A DNA stretch of 64,000 bases from contig JAMXBD010000639.1 of the NCBI GenBank assembly GCA_024138025.1, positions 62,001 through 126,000 of the forward strand. The letters run 5' to 3'. Shown here one piece after another: positions 1 to 8,051 of the stretch. This stretch comes from Combretum micranthum. Its lineage: Eukaryota > Streptophyta > Magnoliopsida > Myrtales > Combretaceae. The position numbers and the translations under genes are program-made. Position 1 is the first letter of the stretch; each line of letters opens with the position of its first letter. The notes under the pieces were generated by a model. That model saw only the letters and a list, made by a program, of their open reading frames with translations. It was not told where the DNA came from and ran no database searches.

Positions 1-2042
1 CTAAGGTCCCAATACTTGATTTACTTTATTATTTACTTAGCTTTCAAGTTATTATTTACATTTCTATAGCTTATGATTCATATTCATGCATGAACATAAT
101 GTTTTTGTCTCAACAAAATAAATGAAAAGTGTTTTCTTGAATTAAAGATTCTTTCTAAAAGAAATAAATATGGAAAATGGATTTCTTAAAAACCCATGAA
201 CATGTATGGGAATGATTTTCTTACATAAACAAAAGGTTTTATGAAAACTTATCTTTTATCAAGAAGTAGAAATTCTTTTGGAATCATTACAAGAAATAAA
301 AATGTCATTTTGCTACTTTTGAAATCCAAGTTTAGAAAATAAAACCACACTTTAAGAAATTAAATAATTACAAAAGATTTCATTTAGAAATAGAATATTC
401 ATCTTAATAACTAAAGATCTTTCAAAAGTAAAATGAATATTCAATAGAATCTCAATTCAAAACTTTTAACCTTATTTTTATAAGTTGAGACAACTCATTT
501 ACTTCATACATTGTTGTGAGTCATTACATAATATAATACCTTTCAAAAGTTTACAAAATAATTAAATATTTATCTTTTCAAAATGAGCTTGTTTACAAAA
601 GGAAAACAAGTGTTTGCAAATTCGTGGCAAATTGGACGCTGTCTTTTCGGAACCCAAACGACTTAGTTTATGAAAATAAGTTTAGAAATGCATAGATCTT
701 TCGAGTAGGTAGAAACGTATTATATACGCGAAATTCCGAGTTAAAATGAGCAAGTTATGGCCATTTTAAGTTGGAATTTCCCCTTATACGATTTTCTACG
801 ATTTTAAGAAAAGATTAGAATCTTCAAGGATAGAATTTCATGAAATACTCATTTTGGGTATTCTTCTTGATTAGATAATCACGAGGAGGATTGTCGTATC
901 CCGAGGATTAACGATTAAGTGGAATTTGAACGACCCATCCAATTCAAGAAAGGTGTCATCATGGCCGAGTGAGTTACTTCCCGTTAATTTTCTCATACTC
1001 TTGATTGTGCTTGTAAAATTAGTTGCACTAGAATCTAAGCAAAAATCAAAAAGAAGTGTATGATAATATGTTGAAGGATACTAAGTATATCGAAACCGAT
1101 TTGTTTGTAATAAGTTGTATGTATATTAATATCTTGAATTGTTTGAAATTGGTTGATCACTTGAAAGAAGTTAAATGTAACTACTAGACTTTAATTAAAG
1201 AAATTATTCATGCACTTCATATGTTGAGTCACATTGCATTCACTACTATACAATTGGTGGGACAAGTGTATAATAGTGGTGGTAGACATAACCGGTATAT
1301 CATGTAAGTGGCGAGTAGGAGCCAGTAAGAACTACAAAATTGGTGGCTAGTAGGAGCCTGTAATAACTACAAGTTTTTGATGGCGTATAGGAGCCGGTAA
1401 GATCTATAAAAGGTTTTTAAAAGTTGTGGCTGTAATTGGCCTGAATACCCAACCCCGAATGAAGGGCGTAAATTCATTCAACATATGATTCCCGGAAAGT
1501 CATATGTCTTGTATGCTCACGTGGTTGTTGCATTTCATACGTTTGAATAATAAACTTGATTGATAATTTACTTCGAGTATGAATTTTGGGATTTACTCAC
1601 TAAGCCCATAAGCTTACACCCCTATAGTATTTTTATTCTCAGGAACACCTATTTTGTGCCCGAGGTCTTCCAGTATCCGTATACGTTTTATGTTGAAGCT
1701 TTTGGAGGAAATCTACTCGAAGACTTAGATTAGAATTCCTTTGAAATCTTTAATTTTGGATGTTATGAAGTTTATCTCGATCCTTGGAATTAGCGGGGGT
1801 ATGCCCCTAAGAAATTATGTAACAGACCTTTGGTTATTTATGATATGATATACTTTATTTCTGGATTCTTGTATGTTTATCTTTACTTGCTTAAACTATG
1901 CTTCCCAAAAGCGTCTCCTATTACCGTGTTAGACGCCTTACATATAATACTAAGGCTTTCGCATGACTAAGGTAGCCATTCTTAAGCCTTGATATTATAT
2001 GTGGCGGACTGCCACGTTTAGGGTACCCTTCGGGGCGTGACA
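1..2042 (+). repeat. Element A, 3' part of 5' LTR
   Basis: This stretch matches 9263-11317 almost base for base, so it is the downstream part of the 5' LTR of chromovirus A; the first ~1.2 kb of this LTR lies left of the window. It ends in GGGGCGTGACA, the same terminus as the 3' LTR copy, and is followed 8 bases later by the primer-binding site. It contains three imperfect ~35-bp tandem units at about 1308-1413 sharing GTAGGAGCC. Differences from the 3' copy are largely small insertions or deletions, with a few substitutions, which points to recent insertion and perhaps residual assembly errors. Confidence 0.95.
1308..1413 (+). repeat. Three-unit degenerate tandem repeat in LTR A
   Basis: Three consecutive units of about 35 bp share the core GTAGGAGCC(N)GTAA followed by a CTACAA-like tail. 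The same array is present in the 3' LTR near 10580-10690. An analogous array occupies the same part of other LTR families in this window, for example 34323-34540. Confidence 0.75.
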
Positions 2043-2050
2043 GTTTAAGT

Positions 2051-2062
2051 TGGTATCAGAGC
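2051..2062 (+). other. Primer-binding site of element A (tRNA-iMet type)
   Basis: TGGTATCAGAGC is the standard plant LTR-retrotransposon primer-binding site, complementary to the 3' end of initiator methionine tRNA. It lies 8 bases downstream of the LTR terminus at 2042. The same 12-mer occurs in inverse orientation next to the 5' LTR of element B. Confidence 0.95.
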
Positions 2063-2178
2063 AACAAGTTTATAGAAATAAAGGTAATAGGAATAAATCT
2101 AGAATAGAAAAAGATAGATATGTTTAAAAGGACTTAGATAGATTAGACAAGTTTAGAAGTTCTCAAAAAGGAGAATTA

Positions 2179-2415
2179 ATGACCTCCCTTGTCCTTTATA
2201 AATTACCCTTGGAGAAGTTAATTGAGGCCCAATGTTTGAACTTAAGAAATGGTGAAACCCTTGTGGACTACCGGTTGAAAGTAAGAAGCCTATGTAAGGA
2301 GTTTTCCCTATTAGACAGACTTAGAAGTTTCTTACGATATGGAATGTCTTACGTACCATTACAACACCCTATGCTCCAAAAAGCTACGTTCTTTTTCGAA
2401 ATAATAGATGTTTAG
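2179..2415 (+). CDS. Small leader ORF, unrecognised (78 codons)
   Basis: An ATG-started open frame of 78 codons in the leader of element A, about 115 bases after the PBS. The predicted peptide is mixed basic and hydrophobic, and I do not recognise a domain in it. It stops before the next leader ORF, which is in another frame. It could be a remnant of captured sequence, an upstream ORF affecting translation, or chance. Nothing in the sequence shows it is translated, so the call is weak. Confidence 0.2.
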   Translation: MTSLVLYKLPLEKLIEAQCLNLRNGETLVDYRLKVRSLCKEFSLLDRLRSFLRYGMSYVPLQHPMLQKATFFFEIIDV

Positions 2416-2461
2416 TTTTCCCGATTTTGAGTTTGGAATTCCATAGGACGATTATATATCT

Positions 2462-2761
2462 ATGCCCACGATGAGCCAACAAGATCATGGACGAGATAAG
2501 GATATTTCCAACCAACGTAAAGCCAGTCAAGATTTCAAATGGCCTGATGAGAATATCCCGAATCGAAGACGATCTCGCGTAAGAAACCTGATCGAGAAAG
2601 AAGTGACGGAAGTATCCGATGAGGAGCATGCAGCGCAGACGAAGTTTGATCAACGGGAGCCAAGCACGTCTAGAAATCAACCCTCCCGCAAAGGAAAAAG
2701 AATGATGGACCGAAGCAACTTGAAGCTGTTCGTAACTAAGATGGCTAAGAACGACTTCTAG
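2462..2761 (+). CDS. Small leader ORF, unrecognised hydrophilic peptide (99 codons)
   Basis: An ATG-started open frame of 99 codons. The product is strongly hydrophilic, rich in Arg, Lys, Glu, Asp and Ser, with a basic stretch near residue 35 (NRRRSRVR) and an acidic patch after it. This resembles the disordered linkers flanking plant Gag domains, but no zinc knuckle or Gag core is visible. It lies 400 bp upstream of the recognised gag start. It may be a degraded upstream gag segment or an unrelated leader ORF. Confidence 0.25.
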   Translation: MPTMSQQDHGRDKDISNQRKASQDFKWPDENIPNRRRSRVRNLIEKEVTEVSDEEHAAQTKFDQREPSTSRNQPSRKGKRMMDRSNLKLFVTKMAKNDF

Positions 2762-3174
2762 ACCCAACCACCGTAATGCAGAAAAGATCAAAGAAAGAAG
2801 GAAGGATCCACATGAGCAATCCCATGTGTCCAACAAGAATTTTGTAACCAGATCGACTTAGGATATAGGATCGATTAGTAGTTTAATTTATGTTTTCGAA
2901 AAAGTGTTTAATATTTGTTGTATTTTGAATTTCTTTTACCTTGATTTCTTTATAAGATTTTATTCCCTTCTATGCTTTTTAATTAAATATTTTGGTTTAA
3001 ACAAATTTCATCTCTTGATTTAGTTGCTTAAATTTCTCTTGTGTGATATTTCCCTTTATGTATTTATTTCTTTGAAAATTTCCGCAATTTCCGTAACTTA
3101 GTATGTAAAAGACTTAATAATCTAGTATTTACGTAAACGATTAAAACAGCCGACCTAGAAGGGGACGACCAAGG

Positions 3175-4497
3175 ATGAGGCAGGCATCAAATAACCCGCC
3201 TGAAGAAGTTAACCAACCAGAAGTGCCCCCTGTGGCTCCTGCCCCAGACCAGCAAGGCAATCTCCAAGCCACTCTGGGTCAATTAACACAGCTTCTTAAT
3301 GTGTTAGTTCAACAACAAAGAGGAATATGCCACCTCCGCACCAGCTCAAGCACCACCCCAACAGCACCCCAAGCATCTGTACATGGACCGCAGCACCTGA
3401 TGCTCAATCACATACAGCACCCTGCCGCCTCCGCCACCACCTCGACCATACAGAACTTCACTCCCAGATTTTATCAAAAGTAACCGTTACTTTGACGGAG
3501 CTTTTGGGAAACCGATGAGGCTGAAGATTGGCTCGCGCAGAGTAGAACGTCTTTTGCCGCCTATGAAGTTCCTTATCATCTTCGAATAAGCTATGGTACT
3601 TATATGTTGAGGTTCAACGCCCGCATCTGGTGGGAGTCCAAGAGTAGGGAATTGCCGCCACCCATCACCTGGGACATGTTTCGGAATGAGTTTCTGGAAA
3701 ATTATTTCCCTGGAAGTTTAAGAGTAAGGTATAGTGCGGATTTCTTGCACATATCCCAGAAGGAAAATCCATAGAACAATATGAGACGGAATTCAGCCGA
3801 CTCCTGCAGTATGCTCCGGATTCTTATAAGTATAGTGAGGAGCTGAAACGACAAGTGTTCCTGAATGGGTTAGATGAGGACTTAAGGATGGTTAGAAGAG
3901 TTTGACATTCGCACCTTCAGGAATTGGTTGAAAGAGCAAGAATTGTTGAAGGGGCCAAGAAAAGGAAAGCTGGGACTTTGAGAAGAAAGTGCATGTGTTT
4001 GGAAGGAAATTTCAACCAGGAACAAGCTCCAATTTCCCTTCTAAGAGGTTTAAACCAATTAGCAACTTTAAGGGAAATTTTAGTGGACAGAAGGATAATT
4101 CCAAGTAACAGCAAATTGTTGGAAATGCAAAGGAGCGCATTACCCGAAGAGATGCCCCCTTCTCCAGAACAAGTGTTATTTCTGTGGTGACCCGAGCCAT
4201 AAGATTCCGGATTGCCCAAAGAAAGCTTCTACGACTTGTTTCGTATGCAAGCAATTGGGACATTTTGCTAACGAGTGTCCCCAAAGGAATCTCACAGCAA
4301 ACCGACCTGTTGGATCCTCGGAGGACTTGCCCCGACAAGGAGTGGGAATGGAAGCGGAAGTCGCTCGGCATCATCTATGCATGGGCTGAGAATTTACAAC
4401 CTTGAAGGGCAATGGGTCTGCGAGGAGGATGCCGAAGAAGGAGTAGAGTTGGCTGCCCTGGACCATGGAGAGGAGTATGACTATAGCTTGGTTACAG
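3175..4497 (+). pseudogene. gag: Element A gag (capsid-nucleocapsid), frameshifted
   Basis: Gag builds the virus-like particle that packages the element's RNA. The start chosen is the ATG at 3175, which opens a Pro/Gln-rich N-terminus (residues ~1-50). After a frame change near 3325 the Ty3-type Gag core follows: YFDGAFG near 3490, then EDWL, then a WWES motif near 3630, then YSADF near 3735. Comparison with the B gag suggests one A is missing at about 3513 (CCGATGAG against CCAGATGAG). Two CCHC zinc knuckles lie at 4174-4276. Another frame change follows them, and the last block ends in an acidic stretch and VTG. Several frames are needed to read it, so as written it is broken. The errors look like single-base indels. 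The 3' boundary is the proposed splice donor. Confidence 0.85.
4174..4276 (+). other. Two CCHC zinc knuckles of Gag A
   Basis: In one frame the sequence encodes two CX2CX4HX4C boxes: C-YF-C-GDPS-H-KIPD-C and, 9 residues later, C-FV-C-KQLG-H-FANE-C. All eight zinc ligands are intact. This is the nucleocapsid part of Gag, which binds the element RNA. Element B carries the same module, partly decayed. Confidence 0.9.
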
Positions 4498-4630
4498 GTT
4501 AGCCTCAACCTTTAAAATATATGTCTGTTTTGATATCTGTTGAGTATAAAGTTATGATGTATGTTGGAAATAATAGATATCTAAACCTTTTAAGGACAAT
4601 AAGATAGTAACACGCGCGTCTTGAACGCAG
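4498..4630 (+). other. Proposed spliceosomal intron between gag and protease of element A
   Basis: The 133-bp AT-rich segment begins CAG|GTTAGC and ends GAACGCAG|G, so it obeys the GT-AG rule. Its length is not a multiple of three. Removing it joins the Gag frame (codons in phase with 4275) to the protease frame (4621) and yields an unbroken VTG-TI junction, a motif plant chromoviruses have just before the protease. If it is retained, a TAG at 4501-4503 ends Gag three bases into the segment. A plausible branch site (GTAAC) lies about 20-25 bases before the acceptor. The polypyrimidine tract is weak, but plant introns rely on U-richness. Only RNA data can show that it is spliced. Confidence 0.6.
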
Positions 4631-5022
4631 GAACCATACAAATAGGGGACCTAACCGCTTATACCCTCTTCGATACCGGTGCAACACATTCCTTTGTTGC
4701 CACTAGTGTAGCCTTGAAGACCGGTTTACCTATCACCACAATCACAACAAGTTTTCGTATAAAAACCCCCACCGGTAGTGTGGTGACTACCAAAGAAGTA
4801 ATAAGGAATTGCCCCATGAAGATACAAGGCCATGAAGCAACTACCGATCTTATAGTAATAGAAATCAGCAAGTACGAAGTGATTCTCGGAATGAGTTGGT
4901 TGTCCATGGTGGAAGCAAAGGTAGATTGTAGAAATAAAAAGGTGGAATTCATGGGACAAGATGGAAAGAAAGCTACGTTTTTGGGAGAATCTAAAAGTTT
5001 GGAGTTAAGTTCGTTCGAGTAA
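4631..5022 (+). CDS. pro: Element A protease (retropepsin)
   Basis: The aspartic protease domain cuts the Gag-Pol polyprotein and works as a dimer. The open frame runs from the proposed splice acceptor to the stop at 5022. The active-site motif LFDTGATHSF lies about 15 residues in, and the second conserved block, ILGMSWL, near residue 90. There is no ATG near the start, so it must be made as part of a Gag-Pol fusion; splicing of 4498-4630 would supply that. The frame ends about 30 bp before the RT frame opens at 5054, and a frame change is needed to continue. Confidence 0.85.
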
Positions 5023-5053
5023 TTGAAGAGTTGAGGAAGGAGTTGAAAGTTAT

Positions 5054-6037
5054 GTGGGAAGTACGGAGGAGGATAAGGAAAGACCCAACATTGACGACAT
5101 CCCCATCGTTAATGAATTCTCTGATGTTTTTCCAGAAGAATTGCCTGGGTTACCCCCAAAACGAGAAATCGATTTTGAGATCGATTTGATGCCAAAAACA
5201 GAACCTATATCCAAGGCACCATACCGAATGGCACCTGTTGAGCTCAAGGAACTTAAGAAGCAATTACAAGAATTGCTTGACCAAGGATTTATTAGACCAA
5301 GTGTCTCGCCTTGGGGAGCTCCGGTATTATTCGTGAAGAAGAAAGATGGATCGATGAGGTTGTGTATTGACTATCGAGAACTCAATAAGGTCACTATAAA
5401 GAATAGGTATCCATTGCCAAGGATTGACGATCTCTTTGACCAACTACAAGGAGCAAGTGTATTCTCACGCATTGATTTGAGATCTGGATACCACCAGCTG
5501 AGGATAAAACCAGAGGATGTGTCAAAGACCGCTTTTAGAACTCGGTATGGACACTATGAGTTCATGGTCATGCCATTTGGATTGACTAATGCACCAGCTG
5601 CTTTCATGGACTTGATGAATCGGGTGTATAAGCCGCTCTTGGATAAATGCGTGATTGTCTTCATTGATGATATTTTGGTCTATTCTAAAACACGGGAGCA
5701 ACACAAAGAACATCTGAGAATGGCATTACAAACCTTAAGGGAGCACAAGTTATATGCCAAATTATCCAAGTGTGACTTTTGGTTGGACCAAATATCTTTT
5801 CTAGGACATGTTATCTCAGGGAAAGGAATATCAGTAGATCCTGAAAAGATTAAGGCCGTAATGGAATGGAAACAACCAAGGACGGTGACTGAGATTAGAA
5901 GTTTTCTTGGATTAGCTGGCTATTACAGGAAGTTTGTGCAAGATTTCTCAAAAATAGCTAAGCCACTAACTCAGTTGACCCAGAAGAATGAAAGATTCAT
6001 TTGGAATGAGAAGAGGAACAAAGTTTCCAAGAGTTAA
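5054..6037 (+). CDS. pol-RT: Element A reverse transcriptase (327-codon open segment)
   Basis: This copies element RNA into DNA inside the particle. The open frame starts with the linker before RT ([14 protein letters not shown], residues ~22-35). The RT fingers follow ([15 protein letters not shown], ~85-99), then the palm aspartate D141 in [11 protein letters not shown] and the catalytic FIDD at 203-206. The thumb and connection segment reaches the [11 protein letters not shown] block near residue 290. All catalytic residues are present. The ATG at 5054 is only the first ATG of the frame; the domain belongs to the Gag-Pol polyprotein. The frame is lost at about 6020 by a small indel just before RNase H. 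The sequence is typical of Tekay/Del chromoviruses. Confidence 0.95.
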   Translation: MGSTEEDKERPNIDDIPIVNEFSDVFPEELPGLPPKREIDFEIDLMPKTEPISKAPYRMAPVELKELKKQLQELLDQGFIRPSVSPWGAPVLFVKKKDGSMRLCIDYRELNKVTIKNRYPLPRIDDLFDQLQGASVFSRIDLRSGYHQLRIKPEDVSKTAFRTRYGHYEFMVMPFGLTNAPAAFMDLMNRVYKPLLDKCVIVFIDDILVYSKTREQHKEHLRMALQTLREHKLYAKLSKCDFWLDQISFLGHVISGKGISVDPEKIKAVMEWKQPRTVTEIRSFLGLAGYYRKFVQDFSKIAKPLTQLTQKNERFIWNEKRNKVSKS

Positions 6038-6534
6038 AGCAACGGTTGGTATCTGCTCCAATTTTAACCTTACCCGATCCAGAAAAGCCATATACCGTCC
6101 ATAGTGATGCGTCAAGAAATGGCTTAGGATGTGTGCTTATGCAAGAAGGGAAAGTAATTGCTTATGCTTCACGGCAGTTGAGGCCGCATGAACAAAATTA
6201 CCCGACGCATGATCTTGAGTTAGCCGCAGTTGTTCGCTCTCAAGCTTTGGAGGCACTACCTATATGGACAGAGATGCGAGATTTATACGGACCATAAGAG
6301 CCTCAAGTATTTATTACACAAAAGGAATTGAATATGAGGCAAAGGAGATGGTTGGAGTTGATCAAAGACTATGATCTTGGAATAAATTATTGCCCTGGAA
6401 GAGTGAATGCGGTAGCAGACGCTTTGAGTCGGAAGAACCATGGAGAAGTTGCAGCCATGCTCACAACTCAAAAAGAACTTATAAAGGAATTCGAGAGATT
6501 GAGCATGAATTTGTGGGGCAAAGTGCGGAAATAG
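6016..6534 (+). pseudogene. pol-RH: Element A RNase H, split by frameshifts
   Basis: RNase H degrades the RNA strand of the RNA-DNA hybrid during reverse transcription. The first block, 6046-6297, carries [18 protein letters not shown] with the first catalytic Asp, then [12 protein letters not shown] and the glutamate of DLELAAVV. A frame change near 6235 disrupts the block before TDHKSLKY. The remaining part, 6328-6534, has [13 protein letters not shown] and the terminal ADALSR motif that marks the end of RNase H in these elements. The domain is complete in content but needs at least two frame changes. It lies directly between RT and integrase, as in all Ty3/gypsy elements. Confidence 0.9.
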
Positions 6535-7442
6535 AAATTTCCCATTTGGTAATGGAGCCAACCCTGATAGATAGAATCAAAGAATCTCAACGATATGATG
6601 AAGTCATACAAAAGTTGAAAAGTGAGATACAGGGAGGAAGGTATGACGATTTTGAGATAGATGAGGAGGATGTAGTAAGAATGAAGGGAAGATTATGTGT
6701 ACCAAATGATGAGGAGATGAAAAAGGAAATAATGGATGAGGCGCATAACTCGGGATATACCATGCACCCCGGTGGTACCAAGATGTACCAAGACCTTAAG
6801 AGTCGCTTTTGGTGGAATGGTATGAAAAAGGATGTAGCTGAATTCGTAATGAAGTGTCCCATATGTCAACAAGTAAAGATTGAACACCAAAGGCCAGGAG
6901 GACTTTTGAAACCATTGGCCATACCAGAATGGAAATGGGACCAAATTACCATGGATTTCGTATGTGGATTGCCCCGAACATCAGCCGGATATGATGCCAT
7001 ATGGGTAATTGTGGATCGACTTACCAAGTCAGCACACTTCATCCCCATCAACATGACCTACTCGATGGAAAAGTTGGCCCGGCTATATGTAAGGGAGATT
7101 GTGAGACTGCATGGAGTTCCAGCAGGGATTGTATCGGATCGGGATCCTCGATTCGTGTCAAAATTCTGGACAAGCCTTCAAAAGTGTATGGGAACCAAGT
7201 TACATTTCAGTACGGCTTACCATCCACAAACTGATGGACAATCAGAGCGAACTATCCAGACTTTGGAAGACATGTTAAGAGCTTGTGTTATGGAATTCAA
7301 AGGAAGCTGGGAAGTACACCTACCTTTGGTAGAGTTTGCTTACAACAACAGCTATCATTCAACAATTAAGATGCCACCATACGAAGCTTTATATGGAAGA
7401 AGGTGTAGATCGCCTCTATTTTGGGATGATGTGGAAAATTAA
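6510..7442 (+). CDS. pol-INT: Element A integrase, zinc and catalytic domains
   Basis: Integrase inserts the element DNA into the genome. Counting from the open frame that begins at 6390, the zinc domain has H119, H126, C156 and C159. The catalytic core has D189 (ITMDF), D250 (VSDRDPRF) and E286 (GQSERT) with exactly 35 residues between the last two, the D,D35E arrangement. [13 protein letters not shown] near residue 330 is a conserved chromovirus block. The first ~40 residues of that frame overlap RNase H in another frame and are not integrase, so the start is set near 6510. The frame ends at a TAA at 7440 caused by a shift; the C-terminal part continues in other frames. Confidence 0.95.
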   Translation, partial: FVGQSAEIEISHLVMEPTLIDRIKESQRYDEVIQKLKSEIQGGRYDDFEIDEEDVVRMKGRLCVPNDEEMKKEIMDEAHNSGYTMHPGGTKMYQDLKSRFWWNGMKKDVAEFVMKCPICQQVKIEHQRPGGLLKPLAIPEWKWDQITMDFVCGLPRTSAGYDAIWVIVDRLTKSAHFIPINMTYSMEKLARLYVREIVRLHGVPAGIVSDRDPRFVSKFWTSLQKCMGTKLHFSTAYHPQTDGQSERTIQTLEDMLRACVMEFKGSWEVHLPLVEFAYNNSYHSTIKMPPYEALYGRRCRSPLFWDDVEN

Positions 7443-7820
7443 CAATTGGACCAGATCTCATCCAAGACGCCTCAGATAAAGTCAGGATTATTCAGCAAAG
7501 GATGAAAGAGGCCCAAGATAGACAGAAAAGTTGGGGATAAAAAACGACGGATCCTTGAGTTTAACGTTGGTGATCATGTGTATCTGAAAGTGAATCCGAT
7601 AAAGAGTATTCATCGTGTTCGGGCTCGAGGAAAGCTAAGCCCAAGGTATATCGGACCTTTCGAAATCCTCGAACGAGTAGGAGATTTGGCTTATCGCTTG
7701 GCATTACCACCAAACCTGTCGGGAGTACATAATGTCTTCCATGTCTCAGTGCTAAGAAAGCATATCCCCGACCCTGATCGGATTGTGGAGCTTGAACCAG
7801 TCAGGCTGAAAGAAACTTGA
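7443..7820 (+). pseudogene. Element A integrase C-terminal (GPF/Y) module
   Basis: This continuation of integrase carries the Gly-Pro-Phe module: the block around RYIGPFEILERVG, followed by AYRLALPP and VHNVFHVSVLRK, typical of chromovirus integrases. The clean open frame is 7578-7820. The stretch before it (7443-7577) requires two frame changes near 7440 and 7537. The module sits between the catalytic core and the chromodomain. Confidence 0.85.
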
Positions 7821-8020
7821 CTTATGAGGAGCACCCAGTTCAAATTCTGGATCAAAAGGTTCAAAAGCTGAGAAACAAGGAAATCCGATATGTCAAGGTG
7901 TTATGGAGGAATCATTCGCGAGAAGAGGCTACTTGGGAAGCCGAGGATGAGATCCGAAAGAAATATCCAAATCTCTTTGAAGAATCAGGTACGAATTTCA
8001 AGTTGCAAATTTCAAGTTTT
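7817..8020 (+). CDS. Element A chromodomain
   Basis: The fold is a small integrase-tail domain that in chromoviruses is thought to guide integration towards marked chromatin. The block YEEHPVQILDQKVQKL is followed by IRYVKVLWRNH and EEATWEAEDEI, ending PNLFEE, which is the standard Tekay/Del chromodomain pattern with its conserved Trp residues. It overlaps the end of the GPF/Y frame by 4 bases in a different frame, so one indel separates them. The open frame runs on to 8056, into the PPT and the first bases of the 3' LTR. Confidence 0.9.
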
Positions 8021-8038
8021 GAGGACAAAACTTTCTTT

Positions 8039-8051
8039 AAGGGGGGTAGGT
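8039..8051 (+). other. Polypurine tract of element A
   Basis: AAGGGGGGTAGG lies immediately before the 3' LTR (one T between) and would prime plus-strand DNA synthesis. The preceding CTTTCTTT box is shared, with the tract itself, by element B at 12776-12796. Confidence 0.9.

Larger units (their letters stand above)
2063..3174 (+). other. Untranslated leader of element A
   Basis: This region lies between the primer-binding site and the first recognisable gag codon. It has two short open frames (2179-2415 and 2462-2761, annotated separately) and an AT-rich tail from about 2850 to 3130 in which I see nothing. Added to the R/U5 part of the LTR it would give a genomic RNA leader of well over 3 kb. 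Confidence 0.7.

Noticed and set aside
2384..2836. 150-codon frame on the - strand of A's leader
   Set aside because: Antisense to the leader frames, low-complexity hydrophobic composition, no recognisable domain.
4012..4374. 120-codon - strand frame over gag A
   Set aside because: Antisense shadow of the zinc-knuckle region, whose + strand meaning is clear.
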